Source: Defluviitalea saccharophila
Lineage (GTDB): Bacteria > Bacillota > Clostridia > Lachnospirales > Defluviitaleaceae
Reading direction: 5' to 3'
Assembly (NCBI RefSeq): GCF_038396635.1
Contig: NZ_CP121687.1
Coordinates: 1,364,001-1,428,000 of the forward strand
DNA length: 64,000 nucleotides
Shown piece by piece: positions 37,105 through 46,920 of this stretch. The number at the start of each line of letters is the position of its first letter. Within the stretch, counting starts at the first letter, position 1. A program made the position numbers and the translations under genes. The notes beneath the pieces are model-generated. The model was not told the DNA's origin and ran no database searches. It worked only from the letters and a program-made list of their open reading frames with translations.

Positions 37105-38661
37105 TTAATTTGATTGATAATAGAGTTTTATTGCTTTTGGTACATAATTGCAAATGTCTCCTGCCAGCATTCCATGCTGTCCCAATTCAGCCGCTGCCAA
37201 ATCGCCAGCTTTTCCATGAAGGAATGTGCCGAGTACGGCTGCTTTATAAGGATTTAAGTTTTGCCCTATAAGACCTGCTATGATCCCCGTTAATACATCT
37301 CCTGAACCTGCTGTTGCCATACCAGGATTTCCGGTCATATTGATATAGATTTGTCCGTCCGGATCTCCTACTATAGTCTTTGCATCCTTCAATACCAGAA
37401 TAACATTCCATTTATGACAGAATTCTCTTACCGTATCAATGGGATTGGCTAAAACTTCTTCCGTACTCTTATTCATCAATCTTCCCATTTCTCCGGGATG
37501 AGGCGTCAATACCACAGGTACTTTTAGATTTCTTAACATATCTATCTTCTTAGCAATGGCATTGATTCCATCTGCATCTATGACTAAAGGAATTCTTGCA
37601 TGTTTAATAAGACGCTCCATAAATTCTATGATTTGAGGACCTTGACCTATTCCCGGTCCTGCTGCAATCACTGTAGCTTTGTCAAGACACGGTTTAATAT
37701 CGTCAAAGCTTTCCCTGCATAATTTCCCGTCTTCTTCACGAATAGGTATAGTGATGACTTCAGTTAATTTTTCCTCTAAAACATCGTTTATACTCTTAGG
37801 AACCCCTAAACTTACCAATCCTGCACCGATTTTAAATGCTCCTTTGCAAGTTAGAGCTGCTGCTCCTGTCATTCCTTTAGAACCGGCAATAACCTGAACT
37901 CTGCCATAGGTTCCCTTATTACTTCTTGGAAATCTCGGGGGAATAAAGCTACTCACTTCTTCTTCCCTTAAAACATTCATTTTAAGCTGTGCAAAGTCTA
38001 TGACTTCTTTGGGAATGCCTATGTCTGCAATGACCAATTCTCCAATATATTCTGTTCCAGGATATAAATAAAGTCCGCTCTTTGGCAATGCTAAAGTAAC
38101 CGTTTTATGTGCTTTTACTGCATTTCCTAGAATTGCTCCTGTTTCAGAATCAATTCCGGAAGGAATATCAATGGAAAGGATGTATTCTCCATAAAAATTA
38201 ATCAAATTAACTAAATCATTAAAAATTCCGCTTACTGGTTTGGATAGCCCTGTTCCAAATATTGCATCTACAATCAAATCGCTTTTTTCAATTAAATTGA
38301 CTATATGATCATCAATAAAAGATTCGTTATTTAAAATAATTTTTGGAATTTGTAGCTTATCGACAATATTAAAGTTGGTTCGTGAATCTTCCTTTAACAA
38401 AAGAGGGTCCCCTATGAATATAACGGTTACATCCATGCCGCTGTTGTGAAGATGCCTTGCTACTCCCAATCCGTCTCCGCCGTTGTTGCCCTGGCCGCAA
38501 AAAATGACTACATTGGGCTTACTGATGTTTTGTAAATCCTTTTTGATTTCTTTAACGACAGATAATACTGCATTTTCCATTAATACAATGCCCGGAATCC
38601 CTATTTTCTGAATAGCAGCTTCATCGATTTGCCTCATTTCTTTCCCATTACATACTTTCAT
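37105..38661 (-). CDS. nnr: Bifunctional NAD(P)H-hydrate epimerase/dehydratase
   Basis: Repairs hydrated NADH/NADPH. The N-terminal epimerase half (about residues 1-215) shows the CGQGNNGGDGLGVARHL loop. The C-terminal ribokinase-like dehydratase half (about 225-518) shows VIAAGPGIGQG, LTPHPGEM and NPGMATAGSGDVLTG. The fusion of 518 residues matches the usual bacterial form. It overlaps the acpS stop by 4 bp (ATGA). Confidence 0.95.
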   Translation of the reverse strand: MKVCNGKEMRQIDEAAIQKIGIPGIVLMENAVLSVVKEIKKDLQNISKPNVVIFCGQGNNGGDGLGVARHLHNSGMDVTVIFIGDPLLLKEDSRTNFNIVDKLQIPKIILNNESFIDDHIVNLIEKSDLIVDAIFGTGLSKPVSGIFNDLVNLINFYGEYILSIDIPSGIDSETGAILGNAVKAHKTVTLALPKSGLYLYPGTEYIGELVIADIGIPKEVIDFAQLKMNVLREEEVSSFIPPRFPRSNKGTYGRVQVIAGSKGMTGAAALTCKGAFKIGAGLVSLGVPKSINDVLEEKLTEVITIPIREEDGKLCRESFDDIKPCLDKATVIAAGPGIGQGPQIIEFMERLIKHARIPLVIDADGINAIAKKIDMLRNLKVPVVLTPHPGEMGRLMNKSTEEVLANPIDTVREFCHKWNVILVLKDAKTIVGDPDGQIYINMTGNPGMATAGSGDVLTGIIAGLIGQNLNPYKAAVLGTFLHGKAGDLAAAELGQHGMLAGDICNYVPKAIKLYYQSN

Positions 38662-39041
38662 AAATTCTCCTCCTTTTGTACAATGGCATATGCCACAGCA
38701 TATTCTTTACAATGAGATAGTGTAATAAGGATTTGCGAAATATTAAGCTCATCTGCCAGCTTTTTCGCATTTCCGTATGTAATTACATAAGGCTTTCCCT
38801 TGCCGTCCCTAAGTATTTCTATGTCACATAGCCCGAAAGTTCTAAAACCTGTTCCCAAAGCTTTTGCCACCGCTTCTTTGGCAGCAAAAGTGGCTGCTAT
38901 GGTCTGTATATTATATTTTCTTTCTTCGAAAAGCTTTTGTTCTGGCTTTGTAAAACACTTTTGTAGAAATCGCTCATTTCTCTTAACGGCTTCTTCTATT
39001 CTTTTTATTTCAATGATATCCGTCCCTATCCCTAGAATCAC
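38658..39041 (-). CDS. acpS: Holo-[acyl-carrier-protein] synthase
   Basis: Transfers 4'-phosphopantetheine from CoA to acyl carrier protein. It is 127 residues with the family motifs GIGTDIIEIKRI (Mg-binding Asp near residue 8) and AATFAAKEAVAKALGTG (Glu near residue 58). The start is taken as GTG at 39041, which gives the standard N-terminus and has GGTGA upstream; the longer reading frame reaches back into the previous gene. It is followed by nnr with overlap, a common bacterial pair. Confidence 0.95.
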   Translation of the reverse strand: MILGIGTDIIEIKRIEEAVKRNERFLQKCFTKPEQKLFEERKYNIQTIAATFAAKEAVAKALGTGFRTFGLCDIEILRDGKGKPYVITYGNAKKLADELNISQILITLSHCKEYAVAYAIVQKEENL

Positions 39042-39045
39042 TTTC

Positions 39046-39663
39046 TCACCGCCAATAATTTTTATCCAGATAATCAATAAAATCCGCGCCCACCAAATCA
39101 TGCAGATAAGCATAAATTTGGGCTGCTTTTTCTTCCCGTATCGTCTTTTCCTCCAGCTTATGTTTTAAAATCTCCCTCGTTCTTTCAATCCACACATTTA
39201 ATTCGTCTAAAACTTTTTGGTGTTCTTTCATTTCTTGATAGCAAATTTTAACGCTCTCTTCTAACAGCCTTCCGTTAACTTCTTGTATTTTATCAGGAAT
39301 AGTATCCAGTCGATTTTGTATTTGCTCTAACTTTTCATTAATCTCTAAAATATATTTTTGATTTCTTTCCATTTCTTTTCTAGCTGCTTCATTTTGATTC
39401 GTAAAGGCTTCTGTGGTAAGCTCAAGTATGCCGTCCATTAACTTCTTCTTTAACTTTAAGTACTCTTTTAAATCATTATTAAGCTGTCCCTGCTGCTTAA
39501 GTAAACTATTTAACTCTTCTTCCAACTGAAGGATCGCTTTCGTTTTCTTTTCGGGAGGAAAAATATTATGCCAAACCTTATCTAAGATCAAAATCGGAAC
39601 ACGACTTTGCCGAAGCAATTCTAAATCTAAGTCTGTCTTCTTTTTATTCCACGGAAAATTCAT
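39046..39663 (-). CDS. Coiled-coil protein of unknown function
   Basis: A soluble protein of 205 residues with long helices and heptad repeats from about residue 40 to 165 and a C-terminal globular-looking tail (AAQIYAYLHDLVGADFIDYLDKNYW). No signal or membrane segment. It overlaps the acetyltransferase gene by 20 bp and ends 5 bp before acpS, so it is part of the same operon. I do not recognise a family. Confidence 0.75.
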   Translation of the reverse strand: MNFPWNKKKTDLDLELLRQSRVPILILDKVWHNIFPPEKKTKAILQLEEELNSLLKQQGQLNNDLKEYLKLKKKLMDGILELTTEAFTNQNEAARKEMERNQKYILEINEKLEQIQNRLDTIPDKIQEVNGRLLEESVKICYQEMKEHQKVLDELNVWIERTREILKHKLEEKTIREEKAAQIYAYLHDLVGADFIDYLDKNYWR

Positions 39664-40144
39664 TTTCTTCTCCCCCTCCTATTAGATATCTCCTATGAAT
39701 TGAAATAATCTTAAACCCTATACTCTCCCAAAACTTCTGGCCAATTTCATTATCGCAATCAACATTTATATCGATATAATCAACTTCCTTATGCTTAAAC
39801 GCTTCTATAATACGATGGACAAGCTGAGTCGCCAATCCTCTGTTTCTATATTCAGGCATAATATATATTTCCTCTATATTCCCCTCATTTCTTATATCGT
39901 ATAAGGGAGGGATTTTCCGTATACTTCCTCTAATATAGCCTACAATTTTTGTATCCACTTCTGCAACATAAATAAATACTTGTTTGCTTTCCAGTATCCA
40001 TTCCAATTCTTTTTCTTTAAGTTGCTTCCAGTCCTTAGAAATAGGAAAAATATTCTTTTTGCTCCTGTGAAAGTAAATCAATTCATTCCATAAAATACTT
40101 AAAATATCTATATCCTTTTTGTCAGCTTTTCTTATATTGATCAT
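39644..40144 (-). CDS. GNAT-family N-acetyltransferase
   Basis: Acetyl-CoA-dependent transferase of 166 residues. The acetyl-CoA site (motif A) is IEEIYIMPEYRNRGLATQLVHRI near residue 90, and motif B follows (INVDCDNEIGQKFWESIGFK). Target unknown. The ATG at 40144 is chosen because AGAGGA lies 5 bases upstream. First gene of the operon running into the coiled-coil protein, acpS and nnr. Confidence 0.85.
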   Translation of the reverse strand: MINIRKADKKDIDILSILWNELIYFHRSKKNIFPISKDWKQLKEKELEWILESKQVFIYVAEVDTKIVGYIRGSIRKIPPLYDIRNEGNIEEIYIMPEYRNRGLATQLVHRIIEAFKHKEVDYIDINVDCDNEIGQKFWESIGFKIISIHRRYLIGGGEENEFSVE

Positions 40145-40207
40145 GTTAATCCTCTGCTTCATAATCGTTTTATTTTATTTTATCACTGAACTAAGACAAA
40201 TAAAATA

Positions 40208-40237
40208 AAAACTCCGATATAAAACGGAGTTTTTATA
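40208..40237 (-). terminator. Terminator after the SLH protein gene
   Basis: Arms AAAACTCCG and CGGAGTTTT around an 8-base loop. T-rich sequence follows on both strands. Confidence 0.75.
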
Positions 40238-40253
40238 AACCTATTTTATTTGA

Positions 40254-41960
40254 TTATCCGCCCATTAAATGTAGTAATTTATAAATTACCGCGGCTGCTT
40301 CCGCTCTGGTAACCTGCTTAGAAGGTTTAAAGGTACGGTCTGGATAACCGCTTAAGATTGAATAACGAAGCGCAATGCTTAATTCTTTTTTATGCTTAAT
40401 GTCTTTTGCATCTGAAAAGTTAATGTTTTGGTTTGCAGGAGCCGTATATCCTAAATACTTTAGGAGATTTCCTGCCATCGCCGACATTTCATCCCTCGTC
40501 ACGAAATCATCGTATTTTAATTTAGAATAATTGGTGCCATAATCGGCTTCAGTAATGAGCTTCAATTTTTTTGCTGCTTCTAAATAGCCTTGTTTTACAA
40601 ACCAATGGTTTTCATTGTTTTGTTTCGTTACTTTGTAATTTATGCTTCTAATCAGCATGGCCATAAATTCTGCCTTTGTAACCTTATTCTCAGGCTTAAA
40701 TGAACCATCATCATAGCCTTTAGCAATATTATGATCTACTACTGTTTGAATAGATTCCCTTGCCCAATGATTATTAGGTACATCTGTCATCAAATAAAGT
40801 GGCTTCTTGGGCTTGTCTTCAAATTTGAATTTTATAGGCTCCGTAGAAAACATAAACCCTTTGGGGTTTTTAATGAAAAGTCTAAAATAATATTCTCCCC
40901 TATACTGGTCGTCCAATATTAAACTGTTCGTATTTTTATTGCTGCTCATGGCACTGCCAATATAAGCTTTCATTGGTTCTCCCGTTACAACGGTTTTAAC
41001 AGGCCTTGGAAAATGATTGTCTTCAACAGGATAAGAAACTAAAGTATATTCATAGTTTTTCCCATCGGATATAGGATTCCAGGACACTTCATATTGCGAA
41101 TATCCCGGCATAATCTCTCCTACTTTTTTAATCGTTAATACAGGCTTTGACGGAAGAGAGGGTTCTACAGTCGTGTAGCCTGCTAACCCCAACCAATATA
41201 AATAAAGTCCGGATACATCCGCCGCCAGTGGAAGGGATAAATTCTCTTGAGGCAGGAGATTAAAGCTGTCTGTGGAATAATAATAATCTTTTATATTTTG
41301 CTCGACTCTTTCCTTGACATCTTTATAATCCGTAGATTTTTTTGCTGTCGGAGAGCCAAACAATTGAACATAGTCTTCTGCTGCGATCTCTGCCACGTCC
41401 CATTTGTGAATATAACCCGTATCATTTACTGAATAGTATTCTACTTCTTTATACTTCGTTAGTCCTCTGATTTGAGCGTACTTTGTTTGTTCCCATTGAT
41501 TGAAATGTTTATTTTCTTTAGTCAATAAATAATATAATGTAAAATGATGGCCATATTCATGGGATAATACCCATGCAAATTGGGATACATCTTTGTATTG
41601 ATTGCCATTAAATATTTCTATATAGCGACCTTTCTTATATACATATTTCCCTTCGTTACTGATCTCATAGTCTTCATAATAATTTCCTGCTACACCATCG
41701 GGAGAATCAGGATAGATATATATATTCGATAAATATGTAATTTCTTCTCCGTGGAAATTTTTTAAAAGCTCATCGTAAACACTTTTTAATTTTTCCTGAG
41801 AGGTCCAATTCTTCGAAAAGCTGATGATCTTAATTCCTTTATCTCCTTCATAGGTACCAAGAGGGGTTCCATATTCTTTTCTCGCCATTGCTTCAGCATT
41901 GCTGCTGAATAAAATAAATATAAGAATAAAAAAACTAGCCGTATAAATACCTTTTTTCAT
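40254..41960 (-). CDS. SLH-anchored putative zinc metalloprotease
   Basis: Secreted protein of 568 residues. Signal peptide at 1-24 (ends NAEA). The N-terminal domain holds HEYGH (residues 134-138), a zincin motif, with candidate third ligands at E191 or E195 (WDVAEIAAEDY), the spacing of a gluzincin. A Fn3-like region lies at about 275-385. Three S-layer homology repeats close the protein (about 392-435, 450-500, 515-565), which bind wall polymers. It should be displayed at the cell surface. I do not recognise the catalytic family, and substrate is unknown. Confidence 0.75.
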   Translation of the reverse strand: MKKGIYTASFFILIFILFSSNAEAMARKEYGTPLGTYEGDKGIKIISFSKNWTSQEKLKSVYDELLKNFHGEEITYLSNIYIYPDSPDGVAGNYYEDYEISNEGKYVYKKGRYIEIFNGNQYKDVSQFAWVLSHEYGHHFTLYYLLTKENKHFNQWEQTKYAQIRGLTKYKEVEYYSVNDTGYIHKWDVAEIAAEDYVQLFGSPTAKKSTDYKDVKERVEQNIKDYYYSTDSFNLLPQENLSLPLAADVSGLYLYWLGLAGYTTVEPSLPSKPVLTIKKVGEIMPGYSQYEVSWNPISDGKNYEYTLVSYPVEDNHFPRPVKTVVTGEPMKAYIGSAMSSNKNTNSLILDDQYRGEYYFRLFIKNPKGFMFSTEPIKFKFEDKPKKPLYLMTDVPNNHWARESIQTVVDHNIAKGYDDGSFKPENKVTKAEFMAMLIRSINYKVTKQNNENHWFVKQGYLEAAKKLKLITEADYGTNYSKLKYDDFVTRDEMSAMAGNLLKYLGYTAPANQNINFSDAKDIKHKKELSIALRYSILSGYPDRTFKPSKQVTRAEAAAVIYKLLHLMGG

Positions 41961-42131
41961 ATTTTCCCTCCTTGTACTTCTTGCTATATAGTTCTTTATT
42001 ATATAGAAGAATTATTGAATTACTGTTACAGGGACATTAAATATCATTAACTTTTGATTTCAGTCATATAAATTTCCATAGTATTAAAGTCGATAATGTA
42101 AATAGAATATAATTTAGGAGGATCATATTTT

Positions 42132-42623
42132 ATGGCAAAATATAATTTCTCATCCAATAATATCAGATGGTCGCTGTATATCATCTTATTTTCTTCAGCA
42201 TTGGTTTTATCCGCTATATTCATTACCATTAGAATTATGTCTTCCTCATCACCCTTTGCGAAAAAGGATCAGGGCGTTTCAGTAAAGAAAGTGTACGCAT
42301 CCATTCCCTCTTCCGATGGAGAATCTCATAGTATAGCAGCAGACTTTTATATCACTGCTTCTAAAAAAGATCTAACTGAAGCGGAGTTAAAGGAACTTCA
42401 AGCCGCTATATTAGAAATTATCCCAACTCTTGATTATGAGAAAATAACTAATGAAGGCGGAACGGATTATCTAACGAACAGCATAAAAAAGGACCTCAAT
42501 TCCCGTTCATCCGAAGAATGGATAAAAGAAGTTTATGTCTCAAATCTCCTTCTGGATGTAGGGATCAGTCCTTCAAAAAACGAACGCGGCAATGTAATTG
42601 AAGAAATGTTTAAAGATTATTAA
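42132..42623 (+). CDS. FliL-like membrane protein
   Basis: A 163-residue protein with one N-terminal membrane helix (WSLYIILFSSALVLSAIFITI) and an extracytoplasmic domain. The layout and the ADFYITASKK...LKELQAAILEII pattern resemble FliL, the flagellar basal-body protein, but no flagellar gene is near and similarity is moderate. GGAGG precedes the ATG. Its 3' end overlaps the DUF445 gene on the other strand by 14 bp. Confidence 0.55.
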   Translation: MAKYNFSSNNIRWSLYIILFSSALVLSAIFITIRIMSSSSPFAKKDQGVSVKKVYASIPSSDGESHSIAADFYITASKKDLTEAELKELQAAILEIIPTLDYEKITNEGGTDYLTNSIKKDLNSRSSEEWIKEVYVSNLLLDVGISPSKNERGNVIEEMFKDY

Positions 42624-44112
42624 TCAACACCGGTAAAAATCCTATGATGAAACCTAAAAAACCTCCTAACCAAGTGATCGCTTTTAGCTCTCTATTTACA
42701 ACGGATAAAATGATCTGCTCAGTGTAATCCGTTTCAAAATTCATTATTTGTTGTTCAACAATATGAGGAATATTGAGTAAGGTAACAATATCATTGGACT
42801 TACTTATTATAATTTGTTTGTAATATTGTATAATAATCTCTTGTACCTTTTCCTCTGCTGTTTTTTCGAGTCCTTTCATCCAGCGGGAAACGGATGTATC
42901 TAAGAATCTTTTTATTTCCTTTGAAATAAAAAGATTTATTTTTTTAGATACTTCTTCTTTTTGAATAAGGTCTCCCAGATATGCTTTAATCCACTTGCGC
43001 ATATCCTGGATAATATTTGGTTGAATTGTATTGATTAAACTAAGTACTGTAATATTCTCTTTTCTGCTTATATATTCTTTTATTATTGTTTTAAGCTTTG
43101 CTATATTGTCTTCTTTTGTAAAATAAAAAATGACTTTACTAAGTATATCTTGTATTTTGCTATCATGATCAGCCAGTTGGATTTTATCTGCCCATTCTTT
43201 TATAGGCTTTTCCATGGCATAATCTATAAAGCTGTCTATTTGCTTTAAAATCTCTTCTCTTTTTTCTTCCTTCTCCACACTCTCTTGTATATAGCGAATG
43301 GTTTTTTCATATATTTTATCTCCATCAACAAACATAAGCGCCAGTTTTCCTACATTTGCTTGTATAAGCTCAAGTAGGATTTGCTTTAACTTTTGCTGGA
43401 TAGACGGCTTGGTCATATAATCTATGAGAAGAGATGCCATACTGGGGAAGTGATTTCTAATAAGTTCTTTTATAGTGAGCACCCATGTATCCGGGATGAT
43501 CTGAGACAAGGTACGCTCTTCGTTTTGAAGCCTGTCTTTAAATCCTATAATTTCTCCTGCAATCCATTCCCTTACGGCATGCCTTTGCAAAAAATCCGCC
43601 TGAATAATGTTTTCTAGAGGAATGTCTTCTATTTTTCTATTTATAATGTTTTCAATATGACTCATTAAAAAGGAAGTAATATCGTCTAATATCTCTTCGT
43701 CATTAATCTTACTTAAAATAAAATCCGTTAATTTTTCTTCTATAAAATCTATGGTTTTATCCTTATACTCTCCTAAAACTTTCGTAAGAATCGTATCTAT
43801 GCTTTCTTCATTCTGCCTCAGATAAAAAAATGCATTGGCTGTCATATGATTTATACTTTCAAGAACTTTTTCATCCACTAATGCTTTTACCAGGGCTTCT
43901 TCGGAAAGCAAATGCTCCCCTACGGTTTCACCGACTTTTTTTGCTATTCTGTTCTTTTCTTTGGGTATTAGACCGGGCGTAAAAGGAATCTTGATTCCAA
44001 AAAGCCTTTTTTCTTCATGGGGACGAAAAAGCATTTTAATCGCAAGCCAGTTTGTAAAATACCCTATTACACTTCCTGCAATAGGGCTAATAATAAATTC
44101 AGATATATTCAT
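42610..44112 (-). CDS. DUF445 family membrane protein
   Basis: A protein of about 500 residues with membrane segments near the N-terminus (FIISPIAGSVIGYFTNWLAI) and at the C-terminus (ITWLGGFLGFIIGFLPVLIN), and a long helical middle. These are hallmarks of DUF445 proteins (YheB-like), whose function is unknown. The start is uncertain: I use ATG at 44112; a TTG seven codons upstream abuts the rex stop. It follows rex directly and is probably co-transcribed. Confidence 0.8.
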   Translation of the reverse strand: MNISEFIISPIAGSVIGYFTNWLAIKMLFRPHEEKRLFGIKIPFTPGLIPKEKNRIAKKVGETVGEHLLSEEALVKALVDEKVLESINHMTANAFFYLRQNEESIDTILTKVLGEYKDKTIDFIEEKLTDFILSKINDEEILDDITSFLMSHIENIINRKIEDIPLENIIQADFLQRHAVREWIAGEIIGFKDRLQNEERTLSQIIPDTWVLTIKELIRNHFPSMASLLIDYMTKPSIQQKLKQILLELIQANVGKLALMFVDGDKIYEKTIRYIQESVEKEEKREEILKQIDSFIDYAMEKPIKEWADKIQLADHDSKIQDILSKVIFYFTKEDNIAKLKTIIKEYISRKENITVLSLINTIQPNIIQDMRKWIKAYLGDLIQKEEVSKKINLFISKEIKRFLDTSVSRWMKGLEKTAEEKVQEIIIQYYKQIIISKSNDIVTLLNIPHIVEQQIMNFETDYTEQIILSVVNRELKAITWLGGFLGFIIGFLPVLINNL

Positions 44113-44133
44113 GTTGTCTTCACGCACTTCCAA

Positions 44134-44808
44134 TCATTTGTGATGTTTTTTCATTTCTAATTCTTTTTCTTTTTTAATCATTTTGCGGTTAATCTTATAG
44201 GACATGGTCATTAAACTGTCGGATAAATGAACGTCCTCAACCACCACATCTGGAGAAACATCCAAATCCACTGCAGAGAAATTCCATAAGCCTTTGATTC
44301 CCCACCTAGCCAGGTCCTCTGCAACCTTTCTAACTTTGGATTTAGGCATAGTCAAAAAAGCAACATCGATTTTATTCTCTTTTACAAAGGCTTCCATTTC
44401 ATCAATATCTTTAACTTCTATCCCTCTGATCGTCATACCTATTAATCTTGGATTAACATCAAATAAGCCTTTAAGAATAAATCCTCTTTTTTCGAATTTG
44501 GTATAGTTGGCTAATGCCTGACCTAAATTTCCCACACCAACAATAATAAACTTATATGTATTATTAAGGCCTAATATTTTTCCAATCTCATTATATAGAT
44601 ATTCTACATTATACCCGTATCCCTGCTGTCCAAATCCTCCAAAATTGTTTAAATCTTGACGAATTTGAGACGCTGTTACTCCCATTCGTTCGCTGAGTTC
44701 TTTGGAAGAAATACGAGTGATATCGTTTTCAAGAAGCTCTCCCAAGTACCGATAATATCTCGGTAACCGTTTAACTACGGCAATCGAAATTCTTCTGCTT
44801 GTATCCAA
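44134..44808 (-). CDS. rex: Redox-sensing repressor Rex
   Basis: Senses the NADH/NAD+ ratio and represses fermentation and respiration genes. N-terminal winged helix (about 1-80, RLPRYYRYLGELLENDITRISSKEL), then a Rossmann domain with IVGVGNLGQALAN near residue 90 and NFSAVDLDV near residue 160. 224 residues, slightly longer than usual by a Lys-rich tail. The start is TTG with AGGAGC upstream. No clear Rex palindrome was found in the 143 bp upstream. Confidence 0.96.
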   Translation of the reverse strand: MDTSRRISIAVVKRLPRYYRYLGELLENDITRISSKELSERMGVTASQIRQDLNNFGGFGQQGYGYNVEYLYNEIGKILGLNNTYKFIIVGVGNLGQALANYTKFEKRGFILKGLFDVNPRLIGMTIRGIEVKDIDEMEAFVKENKIDVAFLTMPKSKVRKVAEDLARWGIKGLWNFSAVDLDVSPDVVVEDVHLSDSLMTMSYKINRKMIKKEKELEMKKHHK

Positions 44809-44951
44809 TTTATTCTAGCTCCTTTCTCTAAAACTATGTTTAAAGTATAACATTGATACAAAAATAATGTCAATCACGCCTTTCTTTTTGGTGGATTTTT
44901 TGATATCATTGTCTATAGTATGCTTATGATTGAATGTAATGAGGTGACCAT

Positions 44952-46868
44952 ATGATTTTAGCGTGCAAAGATATCACCAAGTCCTTTGGAACGGATATAA
45001 TTCTTAAAAATATTACCTTTCAAATAGAAGAAAAAGAAAAAGTGGCTCTTGTTGGAGTAAATGGTGCGGGTAAATCCACCTTATTTAAAATTTTAGCCGG
45101 AGAACTTTCTTATGATCACGGAGAGATTTTTAAATCTAAAGATACCTCTATAGGATATCTTTCTCAAAACATGGAAATCAATACAAATAATAATATTCTA
45201 GACGAAATGATGACTGTTTTTTCAGAGCTTATCGAGATAGAGTCTTCTATTCGTTTTCTTGAAGAAGAAATGAGCGCCCATAAAGGTGAAAATCTCTCTC
45301 AGCTTATGCACCAATATTCTCTGCTCCAGCACGAATTCGAGCAGAAAAACGGTTATGGTTTTAAAAGCCAAATAAAAGGCGTACTAAAGGGTTTAGGCTT
45401 TAACGAGAGTGAATTTAGTCAGCCTATTAACGTACTCTCAGGAGGACAGAAAACCCGCGTTGCCCTGGCAAAACTGCTCTTATCCAATCCTTCGGTTTTA
45501 CTGCTGGATGAGCCTACCAATCATTTGGATATCAGTGCGATTGAATGGTTGGAGGATTTCTTAAAAAGCTATTCCGATTCCGTTATCATCATCTCCCATG
45601 ACAGATATTTTCTGGACCGCATCGTTTCTAAAGTCATTGAAATAGAAAATAACAAATCCTCTGTATATAATGGGAACTATTCTTTTTATGCAAAATACAA
45701 GCAGATCAATCGTGAAATACAAATGAATCAATATCTGGCACAGCAGAAAGAAATAAAACGTCAGGAAGAAGTTATTCAAACCCTTCGCTCCTTTAATCGC
45801 GAAAAATCTATAAAAAGAGCCAGAAGCCGCGAAAAAGCCCTGGAAAAAATAGAACGCATCGAGCGTCCGGAAGCACTTCCTTCTTCCATGAAACTTTCTT
45901 TGGAGCCAAAAATACAAAGCGGCAATGATGTTCTTCATGTTGAGAACTTATCCAAAGCATTTGGCAGCCGCAAACTCTTTGAGAATGTTTCCTTTGACTT
46001 AAAAAAAGGCGAAAAAGTTGCCCTTATCGGTCCCAATGGGGTAGGCAAAACTACTCTTTTTCGTATATTATTAGATCAAGTTGCTCCGGATAACGGATTC
46101 TTTCGTCTTGGTACCAATGTAAAAATAAGTTACTATGATCAAGAGCATCAAAATATATCTTATAATAAAACTATTATTGACGAAATATCCGACACTTATC
46201 CAACTTTAACCCTTGGCGAAATAAGAAATGTACTGGCTGCATTCTTGTTTACAGGGGATGATGTTTTTAAAGAAATCTCCAGCCTAAGCGGCGGTGAAAA
46301 GGGAAGAGTTTCTTTAGCCAAAATCATGCTTTCGGAAGGAAATTTTCTGCTCTTAGACGAGCCGACAAACCACTTGGATCTTTTATCGAAGGAAGTATTG
46401 GAAGACGCTATAAATAATTATCAGGGAACCGTTCTATACATTTCCCATGACCGTTATTTTATCAATCGAACAGCGGACAAGGTTTTAGAACTTACCCCCT
46501 ACGGAATCAAAGAATATCTCGGCAACTACGATTACTATATTGAAAAAAGAAGTCAAATAAAGCTTGATAATACGGAAAAAGAAATTACCCCTGCTGAAAA
46601 AGTCTCTTCTTCAAAAGAGGAATGGCTTAAAAGGAAAGAAGAGCAGGCACAGCAAAGAAGACTTCAGGCTCAAATAGAAAACATCGAAAAGCAAATTCAT
46701 GAAATAGAAAATCAAATAGAAGAAGTGAATCAACAATTATGCTTGGAAGAAGTCTATACAAACCCTGAAAAATCTCAAGAAATGCTAGATAAGAAAAATC
46801 AGCTTGAAGAAGAGTTAGAACGCCTTTACGAACAGTGGGAAGAACTGCAAGCTTTGCAAGGGGTGTAG
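44952..46868 (+). CDS. ABC-F family ATPase (YdiF/Uup type)
   Basis: Cytoplasmic ABC-F protein of 638 residues with two ATPase domains and no membrane domain. Walker A GVNGAGKST near residue 35 and GPNGVGKTT near residue 357; signatures LSGGQKTRVAL and LSGGEKGRVSL; SHDRYF follows each. The inter-domain linker is highly charged (KSIKRARSREKALEK) and a coiled coil ends the protein. Such proteins act on ribosomes, some giving antibiotic resistance; which role applies is not visible. GAGGTGA precedes the ATG. Divergent from rex. Confidence 0.93.
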   Translation: MILACKDITKSFGTDIILKNITFQIEEKEKVALVGVNGAGKSTLFKILAGELSYDHGEIFKSKDTSIGYLSQNMEINTNNNILDEMMTVFSELIEIESSIRFLEEEMSAHKGENLSQLMHQYSLLQHEFEQKNGYGFKSQIKGVLKGLGFNESEFSQPINVLSGGQKTRVALAKLLLSNPSVLLLDEPTNHLDISAIEWLEDFLKSYSDSVIIISHDRYFLDRIVSKVIEIENNKSSVYNGNYSFYAKYKQINREIQMNQYLAQQKEIKRQEEVIQTLRSFNREKSIKRARSREKALEKIERIERPEALPSSMKLSLEPKIQSGNDVLHVENLSKAFGSRKLFENVSFDLKKGEKVALIGPNGVGKTTLFRILLDQVAPDNGFFRLGTNVKISYYDQEHQNISYNKTIIDEISDTYPTLTLGEIRNVLAAFLFTGDDVFKEISSLSGGEKGRVSLAKIMLSEGNFLLLDEPTNHLDLLSKEVLEDAINNYQGTVLYISHDRYFINRTADKVLELTPYGIKEYLGNYDYYIEKRSQIKLDNTEKEITPAEKVSSSKEEWLKRKEEQAQQRRLQAQIENIEKQIHEIENQIEEVNQQLCLEEVYTNPEKSQEMLDKKNQLEEELERLYEQWEELQALQGV

Positions 46869-46889
46869 ATTATTTTCTCTAATAAAAGA

Positions 46890-46920
46890 TTAAAACGAGC
46901 CAAAGGCTCGTTTTATTTAT
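46890..46920. terminator. Bidirectional terminator between ABC-F and yesN-like genes
   Basis: Perfect 10 bp stem AAAACGAGCC / GGCTCGTTTT with a 3-base loop. T-rich sequence follows on both strands. Confidence 0.88.

Noticed and set aside
42047-42229. Minus-strand frame upstream of the FliL-like gene
   Set aside because: It overlaps the FliL-like start and has no plausible ribosome-binding site.
44809-44951. Rex operator upstream of rex
   Set aside because: No TTGTGAA-type inverted repeat was found in the divergent region.
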